Assembly (NCBI RefSeq): GCF_001202025.1
Contig: NZ_LGHS01000030.1
Location: forward strand, 1-64,000
Source: Pseudorhodobacter aquimaris
Lineage (GTDB): Bacteria; Pseudomonadota; Alphaproteobacteria; Rhodobacterales; Rhodobacteraceae
Direction: 5' to 3'
DNA: 64,000 bases
Made by a program: the position numbers and the translations under genes. The notes beneath the pieces are model-generated. The model was not told the DNA's origin and searched no databases. It saw only the letters and a list, made by a program, of their open reading frames with translations. Of this stretch, positions 27,300 to 35,721 are shown piece by piece (position 1 is the first letter of the stretch; each line of letters begins with the position of its first letter).

Positions 27300-27722
27300 T
27301 TATTGGTTGGCGCCGACATGAACGGTGCCATCATTGGCAACGCGACCGTTTAAGACGGTGCGTGACGACAAATTCATCACACGAATTACATCTCCCAAAC
27401 CTGCGCGCGCCAACGCCCTGCCTTCTGCGGTGATGCCAAGGCCGCCTACACGGTAAACCAGCGTTACGATTTGATTGCGATCAATGAGCGCAGGAGGGCC
27501 AAGATCTTGGGCACGTACAGCGCGGCCGGGATAGAGTGTGACCTTGGCCTCTAGACCAAGTGCTTGGGATGTTTCGGTAAGCGCCCCTGGGATTTTAGCC
27601 GCAACCAACGTTACGTCAGTGTCAGAGAGGACAGACTGCGCCCGCACGATACGGGTTGCGATCAGGCTGTCGGCCATCACGGGCCACGCCATCAGTGAAA
27701 TAAGGGCTGCACATTTTAACAT
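27300..27722 (-). CDS. flgA: Flagella basal body P-ring formation protein FlgA
   Basis: A 140-residue exported protein: signal MLKCAALISLMAWPVMADS, then an SAF-type fold (DTDVTLVAAKIPGAL; YPGRAVRAQDLGPPALIDRN; GLGDVIRVMNLSSRTVLNGRV). FlgA is the periplasmic chaperone for the P-ring protein FlgI. Its start shares one base with the flgG stop. Confidence 0.93.
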   Translation of the reverse strand: MLKCAALISLMAWPVMADSLIATRIVRAQSVLSDTDVTLVAAKIPGALTETSQALGLEAKVTLYPGRAVRAQDLGPPALIDRNQIVTLVYRVGGLGITAEGRALARAGLGDVIRVMNLSSRTVLNGRVANDGTVHVGANQ

Positions 27723-28507
27723 TAGCGTAACGTCGTTGTAGCTGACAGCATTTGGTCCGCAGCCGTGATGACTTTGGCATTCAGCTCATACCCACGTTGG
27801 GCCTTGATCAACTCAGTCACCTCGCGCACTGCATCGACCGAGCTTTCCTCAAGATAGCCTTGGCGCAATGTGCCCAATCCATCCTCGCCTGCGGTGCCTT
27901 GCTGCGGTGGTCCTGATGCGGGGGTTTCAAGAAAGAGGTTGGACCCCATGGCTTCTAGCCCCTTGTCGTTTGTAAACCCGGCCATATTGAATTGGCCCAA
28001 AAGCTGCGGCTGCACCTGATCGGTGAAATAGGCATAAACTTCGCCTTCGCCATTGATCGACAAACTTTTCGTATCGGAAGGGATCGTGATGCCTGGGTTC
28101 ACTTGATACCCTTCGGAGGTCACGATCAGGCCATCTCCGGTGCGTTTCAGGCCGCCATCACGTGTGTAGGCATTGACGCCAGAGGGTAGCGTAATCTCAA
28201 GATAGCCGCTACCTTCGATTGCAACGTCGAGGTCGCCACCCGTTGCAGACAGCGAGCCCTGAGCCAACACGACCGATACCGCAGCGGGACGTACGCCAAG
28301 ACCGACCTGAACTCCGGTCGGCAGCATAGAGCCGTCTTGTGCAGAAATCGTGCCGGGACGTGCGACCTGCTGGTAATGAAGGTCGGCAAAATCAGCGCGC
28401 CTTGTATTGTATCCGGTTGTCGACATGTTTGCGAGGTTGTTGGATACCACGTCAACACGCATTTGCTGCGCGGCCATCCCGCTTGCTGCGATTTGTAAGG
28501 CTTTCAT
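27722..28507 (-). CDS. flgG: Flagellar distal rod protein FlgG
   Basis: A 261-residue rod protein: N-terminus MKALQIAASGMAAQQMRVDV with VSNNLANMSTTGYNTRRADF, a long-rod motif region, and the C-terminal VTELIKAQRGYELNAKVITA and DQMLSATTTLR. It forms the distal rod. It follows flgF by 9 bases. Confidence 0.97.
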   Translation of the reverse strand: MKALQIAASGMAAQQMRVDVVSNNLANMSTTGYNTRRADFADLHYQQVARPGTISAQDGSMLPTGVQVGLGVRPAAVSVVLAQGSLSATGGDLDVAIEGSGYLEITLPSGVNAYTRDGGLKRTGDGLIVTSEGYQVNPGITIPSDTKSLSINGEGEVYAYFTDQVQPQLLGQFNMAGFTNDKGLEAMGSNLFLETPASGPPQQGTAGEDGLGTLRQGYLEESSVDAVREVTELIKAQRGYELNAKVITAADQMLSATTTLR

Positions 28508-28516
28508 AGCTTTCTC

Positions 28517-29227
28517 CTATTGACCCAAGGTCTGAATGACATTGCGCATACGCTCGTCTTCTTTTTCCATGAACCCTTGGCCAAGCTCATAGGCGCGCTG
28601 CACGGCAATCATTCGGGCAATTTCTGAAATTGGGTTGACGTTACTCTCCTCAAGGAAACCCTGCAGGATGGTGGCACCTTCGGATGGCTCAATGTCGTCA
28701 CTGACAAAAAGAGTGCCGCCCTGATGTGTCATTTTCAGTGGATCTGCTGGCTGCCAGAGACCAATTTGTGCAAGAGGCTGGCCTTTGGCGGAAATGGTCC
28801 CGTCTGATGAAAGAGCAACAGGCCCGGCATCGGGGGGGACAAACACTGGTGCGCCACCCAGATCCAGCAGGCGGTGGCCGTCATTATTGACCAACTCCCC
28901 TTCGGCATTCGGCGTAAAGCTGCCTGCACGCGTCATGGCCTGCCCTTGCGGGGTTTCAACCAAAAAGAAGCCTTCGCCCTGAATCGCAAAATCGAATGCC
29001 GCACCGGTTTGTGACAAACCTGCCTGACGCAAATCCATGTGACGAGTGTTCCCACTTGCCATGGAAAGTGAAGGGGCGTCCTCCATCCGCGTGATATGTT
29101 CTGAAAAAATGACACCTTCTCGGCGAAAACCCGTTGTGGAAATATTAGCGATGTTATGCGCGACAACCTGCATCTCGCGCATCAGGCCTGCTTGGCGGGT
29201 AAGGTTCGTATAAATGCCGGATTCCAT
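28517..29227 (-). CDS. flgF: Flagellar proximal rod protein FlgF
   Basis: A 236-residue rod protein, similar to FlgG but shorter: MESGIYTNLTRQAGLMREMQ, VVAHNIANISTTGFRREG at the N-terminus, QGEGFFLVETPQG in the middle and ISEIARMIAVQRAYELGQGF at the end. It starts two bases after the fliQ stop. Confidence 0.95.
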   Translation of the reverse strand: MESGIYTNLTRQAGLMREMQVVAHNIANISTTGFRREGVIFSEHITRMEDAPSLSMASGNTRHMDLRQAGLSQTGAAFDFAIQGEGFFLVETPQGQAMTRAGSFTPNAEGELVNNDGHRLLDLGGAPVFVPPDAGPVALSSDGTISAKGQPLAQIGLWQPADPLKMTHQGGTLFVSDDIEPSEGATILQGFLEESNVNPISEIARMIAVQRAYELGQGFMEKEDERMRNVIQTLGQ

Positions 29228-29229
29228 AG

Positions 29230-29496
29230 TTAGCCTCCTGCGATCAAAGGTATAATACGGTCAGTAAAGAAGCTGAGGAGCGTCGAGGTCATGAAGCTCA
29301 TAGAGACCCAAAAGACGATCAGCATTGCCCCCACTTTTGGTACGAATGTCAGCGTCATCTCTTGCACCGAGGTCAGGGCCTGGAAAAGGCCCACGGTCAC
29401 ACCCGCGATCAAGGCCACCGTAAGCAGCGGCGATGAAATCATCACTGCAATCCAGAGCGCCTGCCGCAAAGTGTCAAAGATCAGGCCTTCGGTCAT
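29230..29496 (-). CDS. fliQ: Flagellar export protein FliQ
   Basis: An 88-residue protein with two membrane helices (about 13-37 and 50-75) and the FliQ phrases SPLLTVALIAGVTVGLFQAL and QEMTLTFVPK. It is part of the FliPQR export gate. Its start overlaps the fliE stop by four bases. fliP and fliR are not in the window. Confidence 0.94.
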   Translation of the reverse strand: MTEGLIFDTLRQALWIAVMISSPLLTVALIAGVTVGLFQALTSVQEMTLTFVPKVGAMLIVFWVSMSFMTSTLLSFFTDRIIPLIAGG

Positions 29497-29783
29497 ACCG
29501 GCATCCGCAAGAGCTCTTGGTAAGCTTCAACAACCTTGTCGCGCACAGTCACGACTGTCTCGATCGCGGTTTCCGTTGCGGCCAGTGCCTGCACCAAAGA
29601 ATGGGGATCGGCATCGCCCACAAGCGCCGCTTTGGCAGTGGTTTCACCTGTCACCAGGGTGTTGGCAAAGCCTTCTGCCATTTTGGTGAAGGTGTTATCG
29701 GTACTTTCCGTCTTTGGTTCGGGGAGGGCCGCCTGGCGTGCTATGGCATAGGATTGGGCGGCAACTGATGTCTTGATATCCAT
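29493..29783 (-). CDS. fliE: Flagellar hook-basal body protein FliE
   Basis: A 96-residue protein ending VQALAATETAIETVVTVRDK and VVEAYQELLRMPV, the C-terminal FliE signature with the helical Ala-rich segment and the final RMP(I/V). FliE joins the MS ring to the rod. Its position between flgC and fliQ supports the call. Confidence 0.93.
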   Translation of the reverse strand: MDIKTSVAAQSYAIARQAALPEPKTESTDNTFTKMAEGFANTLVTGETTAKAALVGDADPHSLVQALAATETAIETVVTVRDKVVEAYQELLRMPV

Positions 29784-29795
29784 TCTGGATCTCCT

Positions 29796-30176
29796 TTAGC
29801 GACGTAAAATCTCAAACAGGCTTTGGTTCATTTGCCGTGCTTGATCGAACAGTTTAAGGTTTGCCTCGTAGCTGCGCTGTGCTTCGCGGGCGTCAGCGAT
29901 TTCAACCACCAAGTTGACGTTAGAGCCGTCATAGTGCCCGCTCTCATTCGCCAGCGGATGTCCGGGGTCATAAATCTTTGTCAACTCGCTCCGGTCAAGG
30001 CGGACCGGTCCTGTTTCCACTCCTTGGCCATCGATCTCGTCACGAAAGCTAATGGTCTTGCGGTGATAGCCGGGGGTGTCCGCATTCGCGATATTTTCAG
30101 AGACATGGCGCAATCTTTGCGCCTGCGCTTCCATACCAGAGGCGGCGATTGATAGGCTGTTGATGAGGTCAGTCAT
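29796..30176 (-). CDS. flgC: Flagellar proximal rod protein FlgC
   Basis: A 126-residue rod protein with SLSIAASGMEAQAQRLRHVS, ENIANADTPGYHRKTISF, and the C-terminal EIADAREAQRSYEANLKLFD typical of FlgC. It lies three bases after flgB. Confidence 0.95.
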   Translation of the reverse strand: MTDLINSLSIAASGMEAQAQRLRHVSENIANADTPGYHRKTISFRDEIDGQGVETGPVRLDRSELTKIYDPGHPLANESGHYDGSNVNLVVEIADAREAQRSYEANLKLFDQARQMNQSLFEILRR

Positions 30177-30179
30177 TGC

Positions 30180-30563
30180 TTACCTCCCCCGCCCGAGCGC
30201 CAGTTTTAGAATGTCGGAAGTGCTGCTGTAAATTGCCAGAGCCATATCATGGTCCTGCCGTACTGTGGCCGCTTTTACCATCTCTGCTTCAAGAGAGACA
30301 GAGTTCCCGTTCGGTGAGCTCGGGCCCCGAAGTATCATAGGCTCTATGGTGCTGGGTCCACTGGCCCCAAGATGACCGGCGCGTGTTGTACGCAACCCTT
30401 GGTCGTGTTGGTCAGCATAGGTTGTAGCAAAGTCGGGCAGGTCGCGGGCCTTATAGCCTGGGCTGTCGGCATGCGCGACATTCTGTGCGATAACGCCCAT
30501 TCTCTGTCCGGCATGGGATGCCAACGACTGCGCCATTCTGGTTAATTCGAGCTTTTCAAGCAT
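30180..30563 (-). CDS. flgB: Flagellar proximal rod protein FlgB
   Basis: A 127-residue rod protein with ASHAGQRMGVIAQNVAHADS, PGYKARDLPDF, and C-terminal SLEAEMVKAATVRQDHDMAL. It is the first gene of the nine-gene operon flgB-flgC-fliE-fliQ-flgF-flgG-flgA-flgH-fliL, divergent from fliI; the 84-bp gap must hold both promoters, though no clear sigma consensus was seen. Confidence 0.94.
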   Translation of the reverse strand: MLEKLELTRMAQSLASHAGQRMGVIAQNVAHADSPGYKARDLPDFATTYADQHDQGLRTTRAGHLGASGPSTIEPMILRGPSSPNGNSVSLEAEMVKAATVRQDHDMALAIYSSTSDILKLALGRGR

Positions 30564-30647
30564 CGGGGCTTCTCCCTCGATTTCGGTTCACTAAGACTTA
30601 AGGGTGATTCCTTTAGAAAGAGTAAGCACGAACATAAGAGGAACCAC

Positions 30648-31967
30648 ATGACGGACATTTTTGAGAATCTTCGAGCACGAATTTCCCAGACCTCTATAAC
30701 CAAGCGTATTGGCCGGGTTGCAGAGCTGGCGGGTGGAACGCTGCGTGTTACGGGGTTGTCTGCAGGAAGCAGCCTTGGTGACAGGGTTCTGATTCGTGGT
30801 GAATCCGGCACTATTGGCGGGGAGGTGTTGCGCCTTTCAAAAGAAGGAATCTCTGTGCTTCCAGATGGTTCCGGTGAAGGGTTGGCCATTGATGACACGG
30901 TTGAGATTGTTGGCAGGGCTGAAATTTCGCCGGACCAAAGTTGGGTTGGCAGAATTATTGACCCCTTTGGCGAACCGATTGATGGTAAGCCTTTGATGCC
31001 GGGACAGCACGCCCGTTCGCTGCGCTCGGCACCGCCATCCCCTGCCGAGCGCCGCAGTTTGGGTGAGCGGCTTGAAACCGGAACCTCTGTTTTCAACACG
31101 ATGCTGCCACTGGTTCGCGGACAGCGAATCGGGCTGTTTGCCGGGTCCGGTGTTGGGAAATCATCGCTTCTTGGTAAATTTGCACGCGGGGTCGATGCCG
31201 ATATTGTCGTAATTGCTTTGGTTGGCGAACGGGGCCGCGAGCTTAGAGAGTTTACCGAGCGGGTTTTGGGGCCGCAGGGGATGTCCCGCGCGGTCGTCGT
31301 AGCGGCGACCTCGGACCAATCCCCGCTGGTGCGACGCCGGTGCATGTGGACTGCAATGACCGTAGCAGAGCATTTCAGGGATCAAGGCCTGCATGTTCTC
31401 TTGCTGGCGGACAGCATTACCCGGTTTGCCGAGGCCCATCGAGAAGTCGCCCTTGCTGCGGGTGAGCAGGGAAATTTGCGTGGTTTTCCGCCCTCGACAT
31501 CCCATACAATCATGTCATTGGCAGAGCGTGCAGGGCCGGGGGTCGAAGGGGCGGGGGACATTACGGCAGTCTTTACCGTCCTGGTTGCAGGGTCGGACAT
31601 GGAAGAACCTGTCGCCGATATTCTGCGCGGTGTTTTGGATGGGCACGTGGTTATGGATCGGACAATTGCAGAGCGCGGCCGATTTCCGGCGATTGACGTT
31701 TTGCGGTCGGTATCCCGAAGCTTGCCAGATGCCGCGACCGAGGTCGAGAACGGGCTTATAACTGAAGCGCGCCGCCTTTTGGGTGCATATGAACGTGCTG
31801 AAATGATGATCCAGGCAGGTTTGTACAGCAGTGGTTCAGATCCTGCGGTCGATGCCGCAATCAAAGTCTGGCCCGCACTGGATGGTTTCTTTGCCGAAGA
31901 TGCTGCCGGTGGGATTGAGGGCAGCTTCCAAATGTTGGATCACTGCCTCAGTCTTGGCCGTAAATAG
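30648..31967 (+). CDS. fliI: Flagellar export ATPase FliI
   Basis: A 439-residue F1-beta-like ATPase: Walker A FAGSGVGKSSLLGKFA (about 165-180), LVGERGRELREFTERVL, and Walker B VLLLADSITRFAEAHREVAL. The N-terminal domain (RIGRVAELAGGTLRVTG) also fits FliI. It powers unfolding of export substrates. SD-like AGAGGAA precedes the ATG. Confidence 0.96.
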   Translation: MTDIFENLRARISQTSITKRIGRVAELAGGTLRVTGLSAGSSLGDRVLIRGESGTIGGEVLRLSKEGISVLPDGSGEGLAIDDTVEIVGRAEISPDQSWVGRIIDPFGEPIDGKPLMPGQHARSLRSAPPSPAERRSLGERLETGTSVFNTMLPLVRGQRIGLFAGSGVGKSSLLGKFARGVDADIVVIALVGERGRELREFTERVLGPQGMSRAVVVAATSDQSPLVRRRCMWTAMTVAEHFRDQGLHVLLLADSITRFAEAHREVALAAGEQGNLRGFPPSTSHTIMSLAERAGPGVEGAGDITAVFTVLVAGSDMEEPVADILRGVLDGHVVMDRTIAERGRFPAIDVLRSVSRSLPDAATEVENGLITEARRLLGAYERAEMMIQAGLYSSGSDPAVDAAIKVWPALDGFFAEDAAGGIEGSFQMLDHCLSLGRK

Positions 31968-31972
31968 AATGG

Positions 31973-32010
31973 CTATTGCCCTTATCCTTGCAACAGGGTA
32001 AGGGCAATAG
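31973..32010. terminator. Long hairpin between fliI and the DUF1217 gene
   Basis: CTATTGCCCTTA (31973-31984) and TAAGGGCAATAG (31999-32010) are exact complements, extended by three further pairs (one T-G) to a 15-bp stem with an 8-base loop. It covers the last codons of the minus-strand DUF1217 gene and lies just after fliI, so it can stop transcription from both sides; T tracts are weak. Confidence 0.6.
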
Positions 32011-32773
32011 ATCCGCTGGAGGTCGAAGAGAAACTGGCCAATGCTTCAGACCTGATCAAGAAACGCTTGATTAAGGCATCCAGGTTTTCCGCGTCGGCGA
32101 ATTGTGCAACGCCGCTATCACCGAAAGTCTTCTGTGTCTTGGCTTTCAAAGTTGAAAGTTGCATATCGAGATCAAGTGTTGCGAAACTACTCGGTAGGCC
32201 AAGCGCCTTTTCAAATACTTGTCTTAGCGGCTCATTCCCCATGATGCTGTACCATTTGGTGTCGTCACTGTTGTCTTTCGCAGCCAGTACTGCCAACTCC
32301 CTTTCCGCGTTCAATGCGAAGCGTAAATCTTCGTCCTGTTCGCCCACGGCCGTTTCAAATTGACGGTCTTGATAGGCGGTCAGAATCTTATCTGCAAAAC
32401 CTTCATTTTGCGTGTTGGGGATTGCCGAATCTCCGAAACCAAAGCTTGCGGAAAGGGCGAGATATTGTTTGTCGGCCAGTTTGTTGCCTAATGCCGATGC
32501 ATCCAACGTGCCATCATCCAAAACCTTCTGGATAAAATACTTGTTATTGATGTCGTCATCCAAGCCAAAAGCGCCAAGTGCGACCTTCAGCAAGCGGTGA
32601 TCGGAAACCAGATCTTCGGCAGTTTGGATCGACCCGATATTGGCCCGAAAATAGTCCTCGTCACGGGCCAAGGTTGCTGATGACTGAAATGCCTCTTTTT
32701 GCTCAGGCAGGGTCCGCTGTAGGAAGGCCCAGCCTGAATAGCCTCCAAATGGAACGATCGGTGAAAAACTCAT
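31982..32773 (-). CDS. DUF1217 family flagellar-cluster protein
   Basis: This 263-residue protein fits DUF1217, a family found in alphaproteobacterial flagellar loci. Characteristic phrases are GGYSGWAFLQRTLPEQKEAF, YFRANIGSIQTAEDLVSDHR and LLKVALGAFGLDDDINNKYF. No signal peptide or membrane helix is evident. Its start overlaps the flbT stop by four bases. The molecular role is not known; export or assembly is suggested by context only. Confidence 0.85.
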   Translation of the reverse strand: MSFSPIVPFGGYSGWAFLQRTLPEQKEAFQSSATLARDEDYFRANIGSIQTAEDLVSDHRLLKVALGAFGLDDDINNKYFIQKVLDDGTLDASALGNKLADKQYLALSASFGFGDSAIPNTQNEGFADKILTAYQDRQFETAVGEQDEDLRFALNAERELAVLAAKDNSDDTKWYSIMGNEPLRQVFEKALGLPSSFATLDLDMQLSTLKAKTQKTFGDSGVAQFADAENLDALIKRFLIRSEALASFSSTSSGSIALTLLQG

Positions 32774-33174
32774 GATGGACAGGCGGCAAAGAGCCGCTCC
32801 TCCCTGGGCAGCAGGCTGCGCAGTGCTTTGAGTGCTTGATAAAAGTTGTTGTCCAGAACACTTTCCGTCGCTTGATTGAGTTGAATGCGACTGTCGTGAT
32901 CGGTCAGGACCTGGCTCAATTGCTCAATCCCGCGCAAAAGCTGCATCCGTGCGCCTTCTGCTTCGGCATCGCCGGAAAGAACCAGCTGTGCGATGTAGCA
33001 GACCCGACGTACGGGCGTTGTCACTTCTTCGGGGTGGATGGCATCACGCAAGCGCAGAATATTCGCGTTTGGCGTCATCACCGCAAGCTTGGATCGCCGG
33101 TCGCCATTCTCAATGACGGCCCCGTTGATCAAGACACGCTCATGCGGCCCTAGCTTCAAGACCAAACCCGTCAT
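32770..33174 (-). CDS. flbT: Flagellin synthesis repressor FlbT
   Basis: A 134-residue FlbT: LVLKLGPHERVLINGAVIEN at the start, MTPNANILRLRDAIHPEEV, and a helical C-terminus (YQALKALRSLLPREERL). In Caulobacter, FlbT binds the 5' leader of flagellin mRNA and reduces its stability until the hook is complete. Its start overlaps flaF by four bases, and the flagellin target lies immediately upstream of flaF. Confidence 0.93.
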   Translation of the reverse strand: MTGLVLKLGPHERVLINGAVIENGDRRSKLAVMTPNANILRLRDAIHPEEVTTPVRRVCYIAQLVLSGDAEAEGARMQLLRGIEQLSQVLTDHDSRIQLNQATESVLDNNFYQALKALRSLLPREERLFAACPS

Positions 33175-33551
33175 TTCGATTCACCGTTTCCCCGCAATCC
33201 GCGCATGACGGCCGTATTGATATCGATCAGAACATCGGCGCTCGCTTTGCCGTCCAGTACATTCCTGCTGTGGACGTCTGTAAATTTGTAAAGGTAGAAA
33301 AGCTGGGCACGCAGGGGCGCGGGCAGGCTATTGCCTTGATCGGCGACGTCGACAGCCAGTGTGCGCCACATTTTTCCGTTATCGTGCAAGGCGCGAACAA
33401 GCGCCGCGTGATTTTCTTTGCGCTGCGCCCATGCAGCCGAGAGTCTGCGTGTCATGCGCGCGAAGAGATCGTATTCGATGGTGCGCGCATCCCGGCCGGG
33501 TGCGTCGGGGCGGGCGTAAGCTTCATTTGCTCGTGCAGTCATCATGTTCAC
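33171..33551 (-). CDS. flaF: Flagellar biosynthesis regulator FlaF
   Basis: A protein of about 126 residues: ANEAYARPDAPGRDARTIEY, DLFARMTRRLSAAWAQRKEN, and a helical C-terminus ending NTAVMRGLRG, which fits FlaF, the activator partner of FlbT in flagellin translation. GTG at 33551 sits 9 bases after GGAAGG and is preferred; ATG at 33545 or 33542 and the upstream ATG at 33572 remain possible. Confidence 0.88.
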   Translation of the reverse strand: MNMMTARANEAYARPDAPGRDARTIEYDLFARMTRRLSAAWAQRKENHAALVRALHDNGKMWRTLAVDVADQGNSLPAPLRAQLFYLYKFTDVHSRNVLDGKASADVLIDINTAVMRGLRGNGESK

Positions 33552-33591
33552 GGTTGGGGTCCTTCCAGTCATAGGGTGATCAGCGAGGGGT

Positions 33592-33617
33592 TCGGGGCGC
33601 GCCTAAGCGCGCCCCGA
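33592..33617 (-). terminator. GC-rich hairpin after the flagellin gene
   Basis: TCGGGGCGCGC and GCGCGCCCCGA form a perfect 11-bp stem with a 4-base loop, 11 bases after the flagellin stop codon. On the minus strand it is not followed by a run of T, so it may act as an mRNA 3' stabiliser or partial terminator that sets the flagellin:flaF ratio. Confidence 0.65.
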
Positions 33618-33628
33618 TTTGGCTGGAT

Positions 33629-35155
33629 TTACTGGAACAGCGACAGGATCGACTGCGGCGACTGGTTCGCAATCGACAGAGCCTGAACACCAAGCTGCTG
33701 CTGGACCTGAAGCGCCTGCAAGCGTGCAGAGGTTTCTTCCATATCCGCATCAACCATAGAGCCGATACCAGATTCCATCGCATCCGAAAGTTTGCTGACG
33801 AAATCAGATTGGATATCAATCCGGCTTTGTGCAGAACCGAATGCAGCGGCAGCATCGATTGCGCTGTTGATCATGGTTTCGATATTGGTAAGTGCCGATG
33901 CCGCACCCTCATTGGTGGTGACGTCGAGGTTATCAAGCCCAAACAGACCGCCCGAAGCCGTACCATTCTGCGCCACGGAAAGTGTCAACGCTTCAGCGCC
34001 ATCACTCTCTGCGGAGTCCACTGCAAGGGACCATTGGCCAGTTTCGGCATTTTTCTGGACCTGTGCCGTCACCCCTGTAGGCGGGTTGGAGTCAATGGCC
34101 GTCTTCAGACCTTTGGCCACATCCTCCATCGTTTCACCTTTACCGGCGATATAGTCAAAGGATTGTGATCCAACAGTGACTTTGAAGCTGTCACCTTCGA
34201 CAACACTTGCGGTGAGAGAGAAGTCGATCGTTTCAGCACGCTGCTCTACGTTGGAGTTTGTTGCCGATGAAGCGAGGCCGTTGTAGGTCATGGTACCCGT
34301 ATTTGCGGTGTTACCCACCACTTCCACCGACTCAAACGGATTGGTGTTGGATATGGATAGAGCCGCTGCCGTGGCATCCGCTGTCACGCCTTCCAAACCA
34401 AGCGCATTAATTGCGCTTGCGAAATGCGCAGCGACAGTATCCGCAGTATCACCCGTAATCGAGGTGTAGTTTAGCTGAGCACCGCCAACCGTCATTTGAT
34501 AGGCTTCACCTGCGCCACCGGGGCCCGCGAAAGTGGTTTCGGCAGCCTTCCCGTCCTTATCAGTTGTTACTGCAACGGTTGTTCCAGCCGCATCGGTGCT
34601 GGTGCCGTAAGCGGACGCAGCGACACTGTCTGCACCAAACTTGCCTGCGTCAGAGCTTAGGTCCATGCGGTTGACAGTGATCTGCGATGCGGTGACGCTG
34701 CCATCGTTTGAACGATCAAGCGATGACAGGATGCTGACATCATCCGTACCCTTCACCATATTCAGGCCGTTGAATTGTGCTGCGCCAGTCACCGTTTTGA
34801 TCTGATCACGCAGCTCCGAAATATCTGCCTGGATCTTTTCGCGGTCAACGTTTCCTTCCTGCGCTGCAACGATCTTGCCTTTGATCTCTGTCAGCAGGTC
34901 GGTCACGCTTTCCGAAGCCTGACGGGCAACCGAAAGAGTCGAGGACCCCAGCGAAAGGCTGTCAGAAATCCCGGCAAAGCCTTTTACGTCACTTTCCATA
35001 ACCTTGGAAATTGCCCAGACGGCCGCGTTGTCTTTTGCAGTGGCAACAGATTTACCAGTCGAGATCTCGTTCTGAACCTGTGTCATGCTTTTGTTGATCG
35101 ACTTCAACGTCTGCAAGGCCACCATGGAGCTGTTATTCGTCAAGATAGAAGACAT
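33629..35155 (-). CDS. Flagellin with an enlarged central domain
   Basis: This 508-residue flagellin has the conserved D0/D1 ends: N-terminus MSSILTNNSSMVALQTLKSI to about 165, and C-terminus from AASALTNIETMINSAIDAAA to LSIANQSPQSILSLFQ. The middle (about 170-430) is large and contains two related segments, near 217-275 and 320-382, each with a TVGG/TVGS strand, a FDY/LNY strand and a GVTA turn, like the hook IN motif. Start 35155 follows AAAGGGAC. The upstream frame to 35263 is leader and is rejected. Confidence 0.95.
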   Translation of the reverse strand: MSSILTNNSSMVALQTLKSINKSMTQVQNEISTGKSVATAKDNAAVWAISKVMESDVKGFAGISDSLSLGSSTLSVARQASESVTDLLTEIKGKIVAAQEGNVDREKIQADISELRDQIKTVTGAAQFNGLNMVKGTDDVSILSSLDRSNDGSVTASQITVNRMDLSSDAGKFGADSVAASAYGTSTDAAGTTVAVTTDKDGKAAETTFAGPGGAGEAYQMTVGGAQLNYTSITGDTADTVAAHFASAINALGLEGVTADATAAALSISNTNPFESVEVVGNTANTGTMTYNGLASSATNSNVEQRAETIDFSLTASVVEGDSFKVTVGSQSFDYIAGKGETMEDVAKGLKTAIDSNPPTGVTAQVQKNAETGQWSLAVDSAESDGAEALTLSVAQNGTASGGLFGLDNLDVTTNEGAASALTNIETMINSAIDAAAAFGSAQSRIDIQSDFVSKLSDAMESGIGSMVDADMEETSARLQALQVQQQLGVQALSIANQSPQSILSLFQ

Positions 35156-35173
35156 GTTTAGTCCCTTTATTTT

Positions 35174-35213
35174 GCCGGCGCTTTGCGCCCGGCGGATAAC
35201 CGTCCGCAGACGG
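35174..35213 (-). promoter_or_regulatory. Hairpin pair in the flagellin mRNA leader (possible FlbT target)
   Basis: Two stems lie just 5' of the flagellin start: a GCCGG/CCGGC-based stem at 35174-35193 and CCGTC/GACGG with loop CGCA at 35200-35213. FlbT is known in Caulobacter to act on the flagellin leader RNA; both flbT and flaF are encoded just downstream. The binding itself is inferred. Confidence 0.45.
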
Positions 35214-35376
35214 CAAGAAGGGCATTTTGCCATTGCCACCGGTGTTTCTGTCCGGGGCGCCACCCCTTCGTGGGATGCAGTTACATTGATCGGCGTAAAG
35301 AGCTAATAGAATCCTAAAACGAAACTTTTTTAGCAAATACAATGTGATGCATTTTATTCAAAGCTGATGCGCTTGT

Positions 35377-35721
35377 TTAAAAACGGGCCTTGAGCGTCCC
35401 CGCCGGGCCACCGATTTTCTGTGCTTTTCCAGTGTTGTCGTAAGTCTGAACACCTGTGCGTACGGTTGTCACTTCTTGCAGGCGGCGGCGCGCGGCACGG
35501 ATGCCTTTTGCGGCCGCTTGCAAGGCCAAGGCGTTGCGCCCCGCCAAATCACGCAGCGCTGTCAGCCGCGTGGCATCGGTCTGGGGGTCAAGCTCTGCCA
35601 GCGCGGTCTCGGCACGCAAGGCCAGCTCTCCCATTGCGACAAAATCGCCTGCGCGAATCGCCGCTGAGGTCTCTTTTGCCGCTGTCTCCAGCCGCTCGAT
35701 TGCGTTTTCCCTGTGTGTCAT
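35377..35721 (-). CDS. Small helical flagellar-cluster protein (FlgN-like?)
   Basis: A 114-residue, mostly alpha-helical protein (MTHRENAIERLETAAKETSA ... ALQAAAKGIRAARRRLQEV) with a short polar tail (TYDNTGKAQKIGG). The length and helical hairpin character resemble FlgN-type chaperones, which escort the hook-filament junction proteins, but sequence evidence is weak. Its start overlaps the FlgJ-like gene stop by four bases, which ties it to flagellar assembly. Confidence 0.6.
   Translation of the reverse strand: MTHRENAIERLETAAKETSAAIRAGDFVAMGELALRAETALAELDPQTDATRLTALRDLAGRNALALQAAAKGIRAARRRLQEVTTVRTGVQTYDNTGKAQKIGGPAGTLKARF

Noticed and set aside
35271-35320. Sigma-28 promoter for flagellin
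   Set aside because: GCCGATCA is present on the minus strand about 130 bases upstream of the start, but no TAAA-type -35 element at the right distance was found.
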